DNA of 64,000 bases from Dichotomicrobium sp964540795 (lineage in GTDB: Bacteria; Pseudomonadota; Alphaproteobacteria; Rhizobiales; Rhodomicrobiaceae): contig CAZINX010000001.1 of assembly GCA_964540795.1 (NCBI GenBank), forward strand, positions 62,001 to 126,000, in the 5' to 3' direction. The position numbers and the translations under genes were made by a program. Positions 48,769 to 57,400 of this stretch are shown here, in pieces. The notes beneath the pieces are model-generated. The model ran no database searches, was not told where the DNA came from, and worked only from the letters and a program-made list of their open reading frames with translations. Each line of letters opens with the position of its first letter. Positions within the stretch are counted from its first letter, which is position 1.

Positions 48769-48973
48769 GCCGCGCCCATTCCCGTGGTCAGAGGCGATGG
48801 CGATCGGGCTGGGCGTCTTGCGGCTGTCGCCGCGCGAGTTCTGGGCGATGACGCCGATTGAGCTAGCGCGCGCGATTTCCGGCCTGACGGGCGGTGCGCC
48901 AGCGACGCCGATGAGCCGCGACAGCCTCGCCGCGCTGATGGCCCGCTTCCCGGACGGAGGATCACATGACTGA
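48758..48973 (+). CDS. GTA gene 10.1 protein (DUF2376/rcc01693 family)
   Basis: A 71-residue protein of the small family between g10 and g11. The core PFPWSEAMAIGLGVLRLSPREFWAMTPIEL is the family pattern (quoted in part: FPWSEAMAIGLGVLRLSP). It overlaps g10 upstream and g11 downstream. By analogy to phage G/GT pairs, it may be the second half of the tail chaperone pair, made here as a separate overlapping gene instead of by frameshift. Confidence 0.9.
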   Translation: MSDKPRPFPWSEAMAIGLGVLRLSPREFWAMTPIELARAISGLTGGAPATPMSRDSLAALMARFPDGGSHD

Positions 48974-49550
48974 AACGGTTGCCAATCTGGCCGTCGAGGT
49001 TTCGGCGCGCACGGAAGATGCACGCGCGAAGTTGAAGGAGCTTGAGACGCTGGGCGATCGGTTCGCCGGCCGGCTGGGCCGGTCGTTCGAGCGGGTTGCG
49101 CTCGACGGCGCGGGCCTGCGCGACGTGTTGCAGAGCCTGGCGCTTGATCTCTCGCGCATGGCGTTCCGATCGGCTTTCGCGCCGGTCGAGGGTCTTTTCG
49201 CGAGCACGTTCTCGGGGCTGGCCGGCAGCGTCGTGCCGTTCCGTCGCGGCGGCGTGGTGCAACAGGCGATGCCGGTCCCGTTCGCCGATGGCGGGGTGGT
49301 CAGCGCGCCCGTGGCCTTTCCGCTGCGCGGCGGACGCGCGGGTCTCGCCGGCGAGGCCGGACCGGAGGCGATCCTGCCGCTGGCGCGCGGGCGCGATGGG
49401 CGGCTCGGCGTGCGCGCGGATGGCGCGCCGGAGCGGATGACCATCACGGTCAACATCTCGACGCCCGATATCGAGGGCTTCCGGCGCAATCGCGGCGAGA
49501 TCGGCGCGCAGATCGCGCGGGCGGCGTCGCGCGGCCAGCGGAACTTGTGA
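48966..49550 (+). CDS. GTA tape measure protein (g11), short
   Basis: A 194-residue tape measure protein, short as in GTAs, whose tails are shorter than those of most siphophages. It begins with a helical region (TEDARAKLKELETLGDRFAGRL) and has a glycine- and alanine-rich middle (FRRGGVVQQAMPVPFADGG), then GEAGPEAILPLARGRDGRLGV, a motif common at the C terminus of phage tape measures. It sets tail length and may enter the recipient envelope. Immediately after the stop lies the first GGAT-loop element. Confidence 0.9.
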   Translation: MTETVANLAVEVSARTEDARAKLKELETLGDRFAGRLGRSFERVALDGAGLRDVLQSLALDLSRMAFRSAFAPVEGLFASTFSGLAGSVVPFRRGGVVQQAMPVPFADGGVVSAPVAFPLRGGRAGLAGEAGPEAILPLARGRDGRLGVRADGAPERMTITVNISTPDIEGFRRNRGEIGAQIARAASRGQRNL

Positions 49551-49573
49551 TGGGGTATAGATTGTGCGCCCAT

Positions 49574-49643
49574 CCGCCCGAAGGGCGGCAAGCCCGACCG
49601 GGCGCCGCGCTTAGCGCGAATTTCGCCGCGCGGATGCGCGGCG
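49574..49643 (+). repeat. GGAT-loop element, copy A (before g12)
   Basis: Four consecutive hairpins: CCGCCC-GAA-GGGCGG (49574-49588); GCCC-GACC-GGGC (49592-49603); CGCGC-TTA-GCGCG (49606-49618); CGCCGCGC-GGAT-GCGCGGCG (49624-49643, eight perfect pairs). The ribosome site GGAGG begins at the next base (49644) and is followed 5 bases later by the g12 ATG. This is the shortest and cleanest copy and lacks the CCTCCCCAG leader. Confidence 0.88.
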
Positions 49644-49653
49644 GGAGGTAAAA

Positions 49654-50286
49654 ATGGCTTTCCATGAAGTGCGCTTCCCGGCCGGCATCTCGCGCGGAGC
49701 CTCGGGCGGGCCCGAGCGGCGCACCGAGATCGTCACGCTCGGCTCAGGTCACGAGGAGCGCAACCAGCGCTGGGCCGACAGCCGCAGGCGCTATGACGCG
49801 GGCTATGGCGTGCGCGGGACGGATGATCTTTACGCGGTGATCGCGTTTTTCGAGGAGCGGCGCGGGCGTCTGCACGGCTTTCGCTGGAAGGACTGGAGCG
49901 ATTACAAGTCCTGCGCGCCGCTGGAGCAGGTTTCGGCCACCGACCAGGTGATCGGCACGGGCGACGACACCGAGATCGATTTTCAACTGGTCAAGGCCTA
50001 TGGCGCGGATTTCGCGCCGTGGACGCGCACGATCGCCAAGCCGGTGGCGGGCACGATCAAGGTGGCGCTCGACGGCGCGGAGCAGGCGGAAGGAGCCGAC
50101 TACACGCTCGACGCGACGACCGGCATCGTGAGCTTCACCAGTCCGCCGGGAAACAATGTGGAGATCACGGCGGGCTTTGAGTTCGACGTGCCCGCGCGCT
50201 TCGACACCGACCGGCTGGCGGTGAACCTTGAGATGTTCAGCCACGGCGACATTCCGAACATTCCGATCGTGGAGCTGCGATTGTGA
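49654..50286 (+). CDS. GTA distal tail protein (DUF2460, g12)
   Basis: A 210-residue DUF2460 protein, the hexameric distal tail ring of the GTA baseplate. It begins FHEVRFPAGISRGASGGPER, has the RWADSRRRYDAGYGVRG block, and ends with the diagnostic PARFDTDRLAVNLEMFSHGD and IPIVELRL. The middle contains a beta-sandwich insert (GAEQAEGADYTLDATTG). Translation starts directly after GGAT-loop element copy A, whose last stem touches the ribosome site. Its stop codon shares a base with the start of the NlpC/P60 gene. Confidence 0.94.
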   Translation: MAFHEVRFPAGISRGASGGPERRTEIVTLGSGHEERNQRWADSRRRYDAGYGVRGTDDLYAVIAFFEERRGRLHGFRWKDWSDYKSCAPLEQVSATDQVIGTGDDTEIDFQLVKAYGADFAPWTRTIAKPVAGTIKVALDGAEQAEGADYTLDATTGIVSFTSPPGNNVEITAGFEFDVPARFDTDRLAVNLEMFSHGDIPNIPIVELRL

Positions 50287-50732
50287 TGGACGACATCAGC
50301 CATCAGGTGGTCACGGCCGCGCGCGGCTGGCTGGGCACGCCGTATCATCACCAGGCGGCGGTGAAGGGCGCGGGGTGCGACTGCCTCGGGCTGATCCGCG
50401 GCGTTTATGCCGAAGTGATGGCGCGCGAGCCGGAAACGCCACCGGCCTATTCGCGCGACTGGGCCGAAATGCGCGGCGAGGAAACGCTGCTCGTCGCGGC
50501 GCGGCGGCATCTGCGCGAGGTTCCGCCTTGGCAGGACATTTTTCCCGGCGACGTGCTGGTTTTCCGCATGCGCAAGGGTGCGATCGCCAAGCATGCCGGA
50601 ATTGTGACCGAAACCGATTTCGACACGCCGACGCGCATGATCCATGCGCAGGAAAGCGTCGGCGTCGCCGAAATCAACCTTTCGCATTGGTGGCGCCGCA
50701 AGATCGTTGCTGTTTTTAGGTTTGGTTTTTAG
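50286..50732 (+). CDS. GTA NlpC/P60 cell-wall peptidase (g14)
   Basis: A 148-residue NlpC/P60 peptidase that locally cuts recipient peptidoglycan during DNA delivery. The catalytic cysteine is C33 in GCDCLGL, the histidine is in IAKHAGIV, and a polar third residue follows in MIHAQESVGV. I use the ATG at 50286, which overlaps the g12 TGA; a GTG at 50283 is also open. In the R. capsulatus GTA this gene follows g13; here it follows g12 directly and g13 lies 2.8 kb downstream. The inverted GGAT-loop pair begins 5 bases after its stop. Confidence 0.92.
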   Translation: MDDISHQVVTAARGWLGTPYHHQAAVKGAGCDCLGLIRGVYAEVMAREPETPPAYSRDWAEMRGEETLLVAARRHLREVPPWQDIFPGDVLVFRMRKGAIAKHAGIVTETDFDTPTRMIHAQESVGVAEINLSHWWRRKIVAVFRFGF

Positions 50733-50736
50733 TTGT

Positions 50737-50823
50737 CGACGGGACATCCGTCCCGTCGTTTACGGCCCAACGGGCCGGCCGCCAGTCGGCGGCTCAGCCG
50801 CGCCTGCGGCGCGTCTGGGGAGG
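50737..50823 (-). repeat. GGAT-loop element, copy B-minus (inverted)
   Basis: Read on the minus strand from 50823, this copy has CCTCCCCAG, then CGCGCC-GCA-GGCGCG, GGCTGAG, CCGCC-GACT-GGCGG, GGCCC-GTT-GGGCC, GTAAAC and finally CGACGGGAC-GGAT-GTCCCGTCG (50737-50758, nine perfect pairs). Every part of the consensus is present in order. No gene starts downstream on the minus strand: the GGAT hairpin points into the 3' end of g14. It lies head-to-head with copy B-plus. Confidence 0.85.
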
Positions 50824-50843
50824 TTCCCAAGCCAGCGTCTTGC

Positions 50844-50925
50844 GCCCCAGCGCGCCCGAAGGGCGGGCTGTAAGCGCGACCGCGCGTCGCGCTTAGCGCG
50901 AAACCGGCCCACGGATGTGGGTCGG
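50844..50925 (+). repeat. GGAT-loop element, copy B-plus (before the fibre cassette)
   Basis: GCCCCAG leader, CGCCC-GAA-GGGCG (50853-50865), GGCTGTAAG, GCGC-GACC-GCGC (50874-50885), CGCGC-TTA-GCGCG (50888-50900), AAA, then CCGGCCCAC-GGAT-GTGGGTCGG (50904-50925, nine pairs with one G-T). The ribosome site AAGGAG follows 10 bases later, then the ATG at 50948. The CCCCAG leader can also pair with CTGGGG (50815-50820) at the edge of copy B-minus. Confidence 0.88.
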
Positions 50926-50947
50926 AAACTCAATAAGGAGACCACAC

Positions 50948-51349
50948 ATGTCAGATATCGCTGATGCAACCCTGAACGATCTGGTGGACTGGCTGGTCGG
51001 GAAAGCCGACCCGCCATCGACGGGCACGCGCTATGTCGCGTTGTTCGACGGCGACCCGCAGGGGTCCGGTTCCGAAGTTACCACGACGATCCGTCCGGCG
51101 GGCCGCGTGGCGATCACGTCGAGCATGGAAGATGCCGGCACGACAAGCGACGGCGAGAGCGCATCAACCGCGGACATCGACTTCGGCAACGCCGATGGCG
51201 GCGCGACCGTGACGCATATCGCCATCTATGACGCGGCCAGCGGGGGCAACCTGCTGATGTCGGATGCGCTGACCGGCGGTTCGCAGACCGTGACCGCGGG
51301 CAATCCGGTGAAAATCCCGTCCGGCGATCTGACGGTTTCGATCAACTGA
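50948..51349 (+). CDS. Phage tail-fibre-type protein (first gene of inserted cassette)
   Basis: A 133-residue beta-rich protein resembling small phage tail fibre proteins: RYVALFDGDPQGSGSEVT near the start and TVTHIAIYDAASGGNLLMSD near the middle are patterns common to that group. The ATG at 50948 follows AAGGAG; the upstream extension of the frame runs through the GGAT hairpin and is not used. It is the first of three genes between g14 and g13 that are not part of the R. capsulatus GTA order, and it starts just after GGAT-loop copy B-plus. It probably decorates the tail tip. Confidence 0.72.
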   Translation: MSDIADATLNDLVDWLVGKADPPSTGTRYVALFDGDPQGSGSEVTTTIRPAGRVAITSSMEDAGTTSDGESASTADIDFGNADGGATVTHIAIYDAASGGNLLMSDALTGGSQTVTAGNPVKIPSGDLTVSIN

Positions 51350-51352
51350 TTT

Positions 51353-51697
51353 ATGACAACGCTGAACCTCGAAGCCGCGACGAACGCCGACTGGCGTCAG
51401 CCGTTCAGGGCGGTTGATGCGAGCGGCAGCGCCCTGAGCCTGACCGGCGCGGTGATCCGCATGGATGTGCGCGACCGGGCGGGCGCGAGCGCGCTGGCGC
51501 TGGCGATCGGCTCGGGGCTGACCGTCACCGACGCGGCGGCCGGCGAGTTCGAGCTGGAGATCGACCGCGACGAGATGGGCGCGCTCGCGCCGGCGCTATA
51601 CCGCTTTGACCTGCTGATCGAGATCGACGGGCTGGCGCTGACGGCCGCGCGCGGCACGGTGAACATCCGCGACGGGGTGACGGCATGGCCCGCCTGA
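51353..51697 (+). CDS. Small tail-cassette protein, beta-rich, function unknown
   Basis: A 114-residue protein starting 3 bases after the previous gene. The sequence alternates hydrophobic and polar residues in strands (VIRMDVRDRAGASALALAI, then ALYRFDLLIEIDGLALTAARG), resembling small phage baseplate-upper or Ig-like proteins. No catalytic motif is visible. It overlaps the next gene by 13 bases, so the three cassette genes are translated together. It may be an assembly partner or adaptor for the following large receptor-binding candidate. Confidence 0.6.
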   Translation: MTTLNLEAATNADWRQPFRAVDASGSALSLTGAVIRMDVRDRAGASALALAIGSGLTVTDAAAGEFELEIDRDEMGALAPALYRFDLLIEIDGLALTAARGTVNIRDGVTAWPA

Positions 51698-53289
51698 ACG
51701 TGACATGGGGCGAGCCGCGCCGCGTGATCACCTATCCGGCCGCGCCGGAAAACCTGTCCAAGCTGTTCGGCGTCGGCCTGGCGGGCGCGGGCGATCTGGC
51801 GGGCGATGCGCGCCAGGATCAGCTGCTGGCAGCTCTCCTGGGCGGCGCGGGCGATTTCGTTGGCGGCCCGCTGGTCACGGAAATTTTCAACTTGAGCGCC
51901 GCGCTCGCTGCTGCCGTGGACGTCGCCCCCGGCCTGCGGCAGGAGCACCTTGTCGGCGCGGCGCTTGAGGCGGGCGCTGCGGCGGGCGTGAGCCTTGTGC
52001 AGAATCAGTTTTTCGCCGCCGCGCTTGCCGCTTCCGGGACGTTGGCTGCCGACATCCTGGAGACGCACGCGCTCGGCGCGCAGATCGGCGCGACCAGCGA
52101 TGCCGCGAGCACGCTCGAACTGGCTTTCGATCTGACGGCTGCCCTCGACGCGACTGGCTCGCTCACCAGCGACATCGAACAGGGCGCGCAATTCCTGTTG
52201 CAGGCCGCGCTCGATGCGTCCGCCGATATCGCGCCCGGACTGGAGCAGGAACACCGGCTCGGCTCGGCTCTCGAAGGCTTCTCGCGGTGGGTGTCTTTCT
52301 CCGGTCTGGACGCCACGCTTTCGGTCGGGAACGACCTGGCCGCGTCGATGGCGGCGACAGCCGATCTGACCGGCGATGTGGACGCCGCGCCGGCCGGCAA
52401 TGTGAGTTCCGCGACGGCGGTTTCCTACACCGGCAACGGTTCGACGCAATCCATCACCGGGGTCGGGTTCCAGCCGGACCTCATCATCATCTTCGAGACA
52501 TCGGCCGCCTCGCCCGCGCGCGCGTATATCGGCGATCGTGTGGCGCTGGGAGCGGAAAACATCTTCGCGGCGGCTGCCAGCGATCCTTCGTGGTTCTGGT
52601 TCACCGTCAATGACACCGACAGCATCACCTCATACGACACGGACGGTTTCACGCTCGGCTCATCGGATCGCGTCAACGAGTTCAATTTCAGTTATGTCGC
52701 GCTGTGCTTCAAGATCGGCGACCAGGTGGACGTGATCGACAAGTCGAACACCGGGGCCGCGCAGACGGTGAGTCACGGTCTGTCCACCGCGCCGGTCTGG
52801 GCCATCGTGAAACAGGACGACGAGCACGCCGGCGAATGGCTGGACGGCTGGACGCTTGGCAGCGAGGCGGCGGATGAGCTTGGCGGGTCCAAGGGGTCCA
52901 ACAATGATGCGGTGACGGCGGTGTCCGCGAGCGACATCACCTTCGGCGACGACGACCAGTTCAACCCGTCCTCGGGGTCCGCGCCGCTTTATCTGTTCGG
53001 CAGCGACAACGTGGCCGGCACGTTCCACACCGGCACCTATACCGGCACGGGCGGGTCCGGCAATGCCATCACCGGCGTCGGGTTCACGCCGAGCTTCGTC
53101 ATCATTCGCGCCATCGACGGCGAGGGCCTGTTCGTGATCCATCCGTCGAACACGCCCGACAACGCCATCGAGATCGGCCCGGACCGCATGGGCAACACGC
53201 CGTTCACGCTGGATGCAGACGGGTTCACGCTCGATAACGGCGACGCGAATGTTTCAGGCAACGATTATCGGTATTTTGCATGGGTGTGA
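51685..53289 (+). CDS. Receptor-binding candidate: helical-repeat stalk plus two duplicated beta domains
   Basis: A 534-residue protein with an unusual layout. Residues about 27-200 consist of seven or eight imperfect 20-21-residue units of the pattern AALxAxGxLAxDI(x)EQxH, predicted helical and alanine-rich, like a stalk or trimeric bundle. Two related beta domains follow, near 244-345 and 452-534; each begins YTGxGSxxxITGVGF-P and ends with a DGFTL...Y(F/V)A-type strand, the second lacking part of the middle. Such domains occur in phage proteins of the DUF7483-like group thought to bind surfaces. Genes of this kind set host range, so in a GTA it may choose recipient cells. Family assignment is from pattern only. 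Confidence 0.62.
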   Translation: MARLNVTWGEPRRVITYPAAPENLSKLFGVGLAGAGDLAGDARQDQLLAALLGGAGDFVGGPLVTEIFNLSAALAAAVDVAPGLRQEHLVGAALEAGAAAGVSLVQNQFFAAALAASGTLAADILETHALGAQIGATSDAASTLELAFDLTAALDATGSLTSDIEQGAQFLLQAALDASADIAPGLEQEHRLGSALEGFSRWVSFSGLDATLSVGNDLAASMAATADLTGDVDAAPAGNVSSATAVSYTGNGSTQSITGVGFQPDLIIIFETSAASPARAYIGDRVALGAENIFAAAASDPSWFWFTVNDTDSITSYDTDGFTLGSSDRVNEFNFSYVALCFKIGDQVDVIDKSNTGAAQTVSHGLSTAPVWAIVKQDDEHAGEWLDGWTLGSEAADELGGSKGSNNDAVTAVSASDITFGDDDQFNPSSGSAPLYLFGSDNVAGTFHTGTYTGTGGSGNAITGVGFTPSFVIIRAIDGEGLFVIHPSNTPDNAIEIGPDRMGNTPFTLDADGFTLDNGDANVSGNDYRYFAWV

Positions 53290-53370
53290 GGGTTTTTTGT
53301 TGTCAGCGGCACATGATGCGGGGCGGGTTTTTGCCCGGCAGGGTAAAAACCCGGGACCGTGGCGTGGACA

Positions 53371-53514
53371 CCTCCCCAGACGCGTCGAAGGCGCGGCTGA
53401 AAGCGCGCAATCACGGCGCATGGAGATGCGCCGTCATAGGAATATTTGGCGCCGCGCTTAGCGCGTAACCGGCCCACGCCTGCCCCGGACCACGATCCGG
53501 GGGATGTGGGCCGG
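53371..53514 (+). repeat. GGAT-loop element, copy C (before g13), with two insertions
   Basis: CCTCCCCAG (53371-53379), CGCGTC-GAA-GGCGCG (53381-53395), GGCTGAAAG, then an interrupted second stem carrying ACGGCGCAT-GGAG-ATGCGCCGT (53413-53434, nine pairs), then CGCGC-TTA-GCGCG (53453-53465), and CCGGCCCAC (53469-53477) pairing perfectly with GTGGGCCGG (53506-53514). The last loop holds a 24-base insertion with a CCCCGGA/TCCGGGG hairpin before GGAT (53502-53505). The outer stem is kept despite the insertion. The ribosome site AAGAAGAG lies just after, then the g13 ATG. Confidence 0.82.
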
Positions 53515-53533
53515 ACAACCAAGAAGAGCTAAC

Positions 53534-54424
53534 ATGAAAACCCTCGCGGCCGGCCTGCAGGCCCACCTCGACACCGGCGCGACGACGCTGTGCTGGTGTT
53601 GGCGGCTGACGCGCAGCGACGGCGTGAAGCTCGGCTTCACCGACCATGACCGCGATCTCGTCTTCGACGGGACCACATTTGAGGCCGACAGCGGCTTCAC
53701 CGCCAGCGAAATCGCCTCCTCGGTGGGCCTGTCGGTGGACAACATGGAGGCTGAGGGCGCGCTGCAATCGGGCCATCTGAGCGAGGTTGATCTGGCCAAG
53801 GGGCTTTATGACAACGCGGTTGTCGAGGTCTGGCGGGTCAACTGGGCCGATGTTTCCGAGCGCGTGCTGATGCGCAAGGGCAATCTCGGCGAGGTGGCGC
53901 TGAATGACGGCGCGTTTGTCGCGGAGGTGCGCGGGCTGGCCCATGCGCTGGGGCAGGATCAGGGCCGGGTCTATCAGGGCCAGTGCGATGCCGATCTGGG
54001 CGATGCGCGCTGCGGCGTCGATCTCGACAACGCGTCCTACAAAGGGTCCGGCACGGTCGCCAGCACGATCACCGGCGCGAGCTTCACCGCGACGGGCCTG
54101 AGCGGTTTCGATGCCGGGTGGTTCACGCGCGGGTTCCTGGAGTGGGATACGGGCGGCAACGCGGGCCAGAAGATGGAGGTGAAGCTGCACACCAGGTCCG
54201 GCTCCACGGTCACGCTGGCGCTATGGCAGACGCCGGCGGCGGGGATCGCGGGCGGGGACACCTTCACCATCCGCGCGGGCTGCGACAAGCAGTTCACAAC
54301 CTGCAAGGACAAGTTCTCGAATGTGGCGAACTTCCGCGGCTTCCCGCACATTCCGGGCAACGATGTCGTCGTGCGCGCGCCGCAGCCGGGCGATCCCGAT
54401 CTGGATGGCGGGAGCATGAATTAA
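53534..54424 (+). CDS. GTA baseplate hub protein (DUF2163/BR0599, g13)
   Basis: A 296-residue DUF2163 protein. The N-terminal domain shows CWCWRLTRSDGVKLGFTDHD and FEADSGFTASEIASSVGLSV; the C-terminal BR0599 domain has the cysteines in CDADLGDARCG and CDKQFTTCKDKFSN and ends FRGFPHIPGNDVV. In the GTA particle this protein forms the hub and holds an Fe-S or disulfide-rich module. The ATG at 53534 follows AAGAAGAG and GGAT-loop copy C. It is placed after the fibre cassette rather than directly after g12. The stop overlaps the g15 start by one base. Confidence 0.93.
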   Translation: MKTLAAGLQAHLDTGATTLCWCWRLTRSDGVKLGFTDHDRDLVFDGTTFEADSGFTASEIASSVGLSVDNMEAEGALQSGHLSEVDLAKGLYDNAVVEVWRVNWADVSERVLMRKGNLGEVALNDGAFVAEVRGLAHALGQDQGRVYQGQCDADLGDARCGVDLDNASYKGSGTVASTITGASFTATGLSGFDAGWFTRGFLEWDTGGNAGQKMEVKLHTRSGSTVTLALWQTPAAGIAGGDTFTIRAGCDKQFTTCKDKFSNVANFRGFPHIPGNDVVVRAPQPGDPDLDGGSMN

Positions 54425-57400
54425 TGGCCACACTCGTCTTAGGCGCGGCCGGCGCGGCGGCGGGGTCCGCCCTGCTGCCCGGCGGCATCGGCATTCTCGG
54501 CGCGACACTTGGCGGCGCGGTGATCGGGCGCGCGGTCGGCACGGTCGCCGGCGCGTTCATCGATGCCGCGCTGTTCGGCGCGTCGGGGCAGGCCCAGCCG
54601 CGCGAAGGTCCGCGCCTCAGCGACACGCAAGTCACCGCCTCGACAGCGGGTTCGCCGATCCCGCGGCTGTATGGCCGCGCGCGGCTGGGTGCGCAGGTGA
54701 TCTGGGCCACCAATCTGGAGGAGGTTGTCGAGACCGTCGAGACCAGCTCGGGCGGCTCCAGCGGCGGCAAGGGCATCGGCGGCGGCGGCTCCTCCAGCTC
54801 CTCGAAGCAGTATACCTATTTCGCCAACTTCGCGATTGGGCTGTGCGAGGGCGAGATCAGCCATATCGGGCGGGTCTGGGCCAATGGCGACGAGATCGAC
54901 CTGTCGAAGTTCACGCACCGGGTCTACAAGGGCACGGAAACCCAGACCGCCGACAGCCTGATCGAGGCGAAGGAGGGGGCCGGCAACGCGCCAGCGTATC
55001 GCGGGCTGGCCTATATCGTGTTCGAGCGGATGGCGCTGGAGGATTTCGGCAACCGCATCCCGCAGCTGAATGTCGAGGTGTTCCGCCCCGTCGATGACCT
55101 GGAGAAGCAGATCAGGGCGGTGTGCATCATCCCGGCGGCCAGCGAGTTCGTCTATGAGCCGACCGAGACGATTATCCGCGATGATGGCGGCGGCTTCTGG
55201 CAGCAGATCAACCAGAACACCAACCAGGGCGGCACCGACTGGACCGTCTCCATCGACGGGCTGACCGATACGATGGAGAACACCGGCGCGGTCAGCGTGT
55301 TCGTGACCTGGTTTGGCGATGATCTGCGCTGCGCGAATTGCGACATCAAGCCGAAGGTGGACAACGACGACAAGGACACCGAGCCTTACTCGTGGAAGGT
55401 GCAGGGCATCACGCGCGGCTCGGCCGAGATCGTGAGCGACAAGCCCGGTGGCGGTGTGGCCTATGGCGGGACCCCGGCGGATCGCAGCGTGCGCGACGCG
55501 CTTGTCGATCTCCAGGACCGGGGCCTGAAAGCCGTTCTCACGCCGTTCCTGCTGATGGATATTCCCGAGAACAACGGCCTCACCGATCCTTACGACAGCG
55601 GCGCGAGCGACCAGCCGGTTTATCCCTGGCGTGGGCGGATCACGGTCACACCGGCACCTGGCGAGACCGGCACGGTGGACCAGACCGCGACGGCGCGCAC
55701 GCAAATCGAGAGCTTCGTCGGCACATGCGCGGTCAGCGACTTCACCGTGACCAGCGACAACGAGGTGACGTATAGCGGGCCGTCCGAGTGGTCCTATCGC
55801 CGCTTCATCCTGCACTACGCCCATCTCGCCAAGGCCGCGGAGAACATCTCGGGCACCGCGCTGGATGCCTTCGTGATCGGCACCGAGCAGCCATATCTGA
55901 CATGGGTGCGCGACCAGAACGACGCCTTCCCGTTCGTCGATGCGCTGGTTGACCTGGCGGCGGATGTGAAAGCGGTCTTGCCGAACACCAAGGTCACTTA
56001 TGCGGCGGACTGGACCGAGCTTCCGGCCTATCAGACCTCGAAATTCGGCGGGCCGTCGGGCGAGGTGTTTTTCCACCTGGACCCGCTGTGGTCGTCCTCG
56101 AATATCGACGCGATCGGCATCGACAACTATTGGCCGCTTTCCGACTGGCGCGACGGCGACAGCCACACCGACAAGCTGGCCGGCACCGAAAGCATCTATG
56201 ACCTCGATTATCTGAGGGGCAACATCACCGGCGGCGAAGGCTATGACTGGTTCTATGCCAGCCAGGCCGACCGCGACAGCCAGACCCGCAGCGACATTAC
56301 CGACACCACGTTTGGCAAGCCGTGGGTGTACCGCTTCAAGGACATCAAGTCGTGGTGGGAAAACGTGCACTACGACCGCCCCGGCGCGGTGGAGAACACC
56401 TCGTCCACGGGCTGGGTCCCCGAGAGCAAACCGTTCTGGATGATGGAATTGGGCTGCCCCGCGCTCGACAAGGCGTCGAACCAGCCCAACGTGTTCTTCG
56501 ACCCGAAATCGAGCGAGAGCCAGACGCCCTATTATTCATCCGGCAAGCGCGATGACCTGATGCAGCGCCGGCACATCTCGGCGTTCCTGAGCCATTGGGA
56601 CCCTACGGATGACGACTTCGTGGCCGCGAACAACCCGTCATCGAGCGTCTATTCCGGGCGGATGGTCGATCTCGATTATGTGTTCATCTACACCTGGGAC
56701 GCCCGGCCCTATCCGGCCTATCCCAACCTGAGCGAGGTCTGGGCCGATGCCGACAACTGGCAGTTCGGGCACTGGATCACGGGCCGCGCCGCGACCGCGC
56801 CGGTCACGCAGGCGATCCTCAAGGTGCTGGAGGACTACGGCGTCACGGATGTGATCGCGCCGCCGGTCTCGGGCGATCTGTCGGGCTATGTGATCGACCG
56901 CAACATGTCGCCGCGCGCCGCGCTGGAGCCGCTGGAGACGCTGTTCTTCTTCGACGCGGTGGAGAGCGACGGCAAAATCGCCCTGCGCGCCCGTGGTCAG
57001 GCGAAAAGCCTCGGGACGGTGGACACTGGCGATGTGGTCGAGAACGCCCCTGACGCGGCGCGTGTGAGCGTTACGCGGGCACAGGAGACCGAACTTCCCG
57101 GTCGCGCGCGCATCAGCTACTTCAACGCGGCGGGCGACTATGAGAGCGCCAGCGTCGAGACGCTGAGGCTCACCGGCGGCTCAAGCCGGGTGTCGAGCGT
57201 GTCGCTGGCCGGCACCGCGCGCCAGTCGGTGATGTATGCCCAGGCCGAGAAGCTGCTGCGTGAGCAATGGGCCGCGCGCGAGCGTCTGTCCTTTGCGCTG
57301 CCGCCGAGCTTCTTGCGCGCCGAGCCGGGCGATCTGATCACCGTGACCACGGCAGCGCGCAATATCGCCACGCGCATCACCCGGATCACGCAAGGCCAGG

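Noticed and set aside
50760..51017. Small proteins encoded by the GGAT-loop region
   Set aside because: Open frames exist but their translations are not conserved between copies, whereas base pairing is, so selection appears to act on structure rather than on a peptide.
50948..53289. Diversity-generating retroelement acting on the fibre cassette
   Set aside because: There is no reverse transcriptase gene and no template/variable repeat pair in the window.
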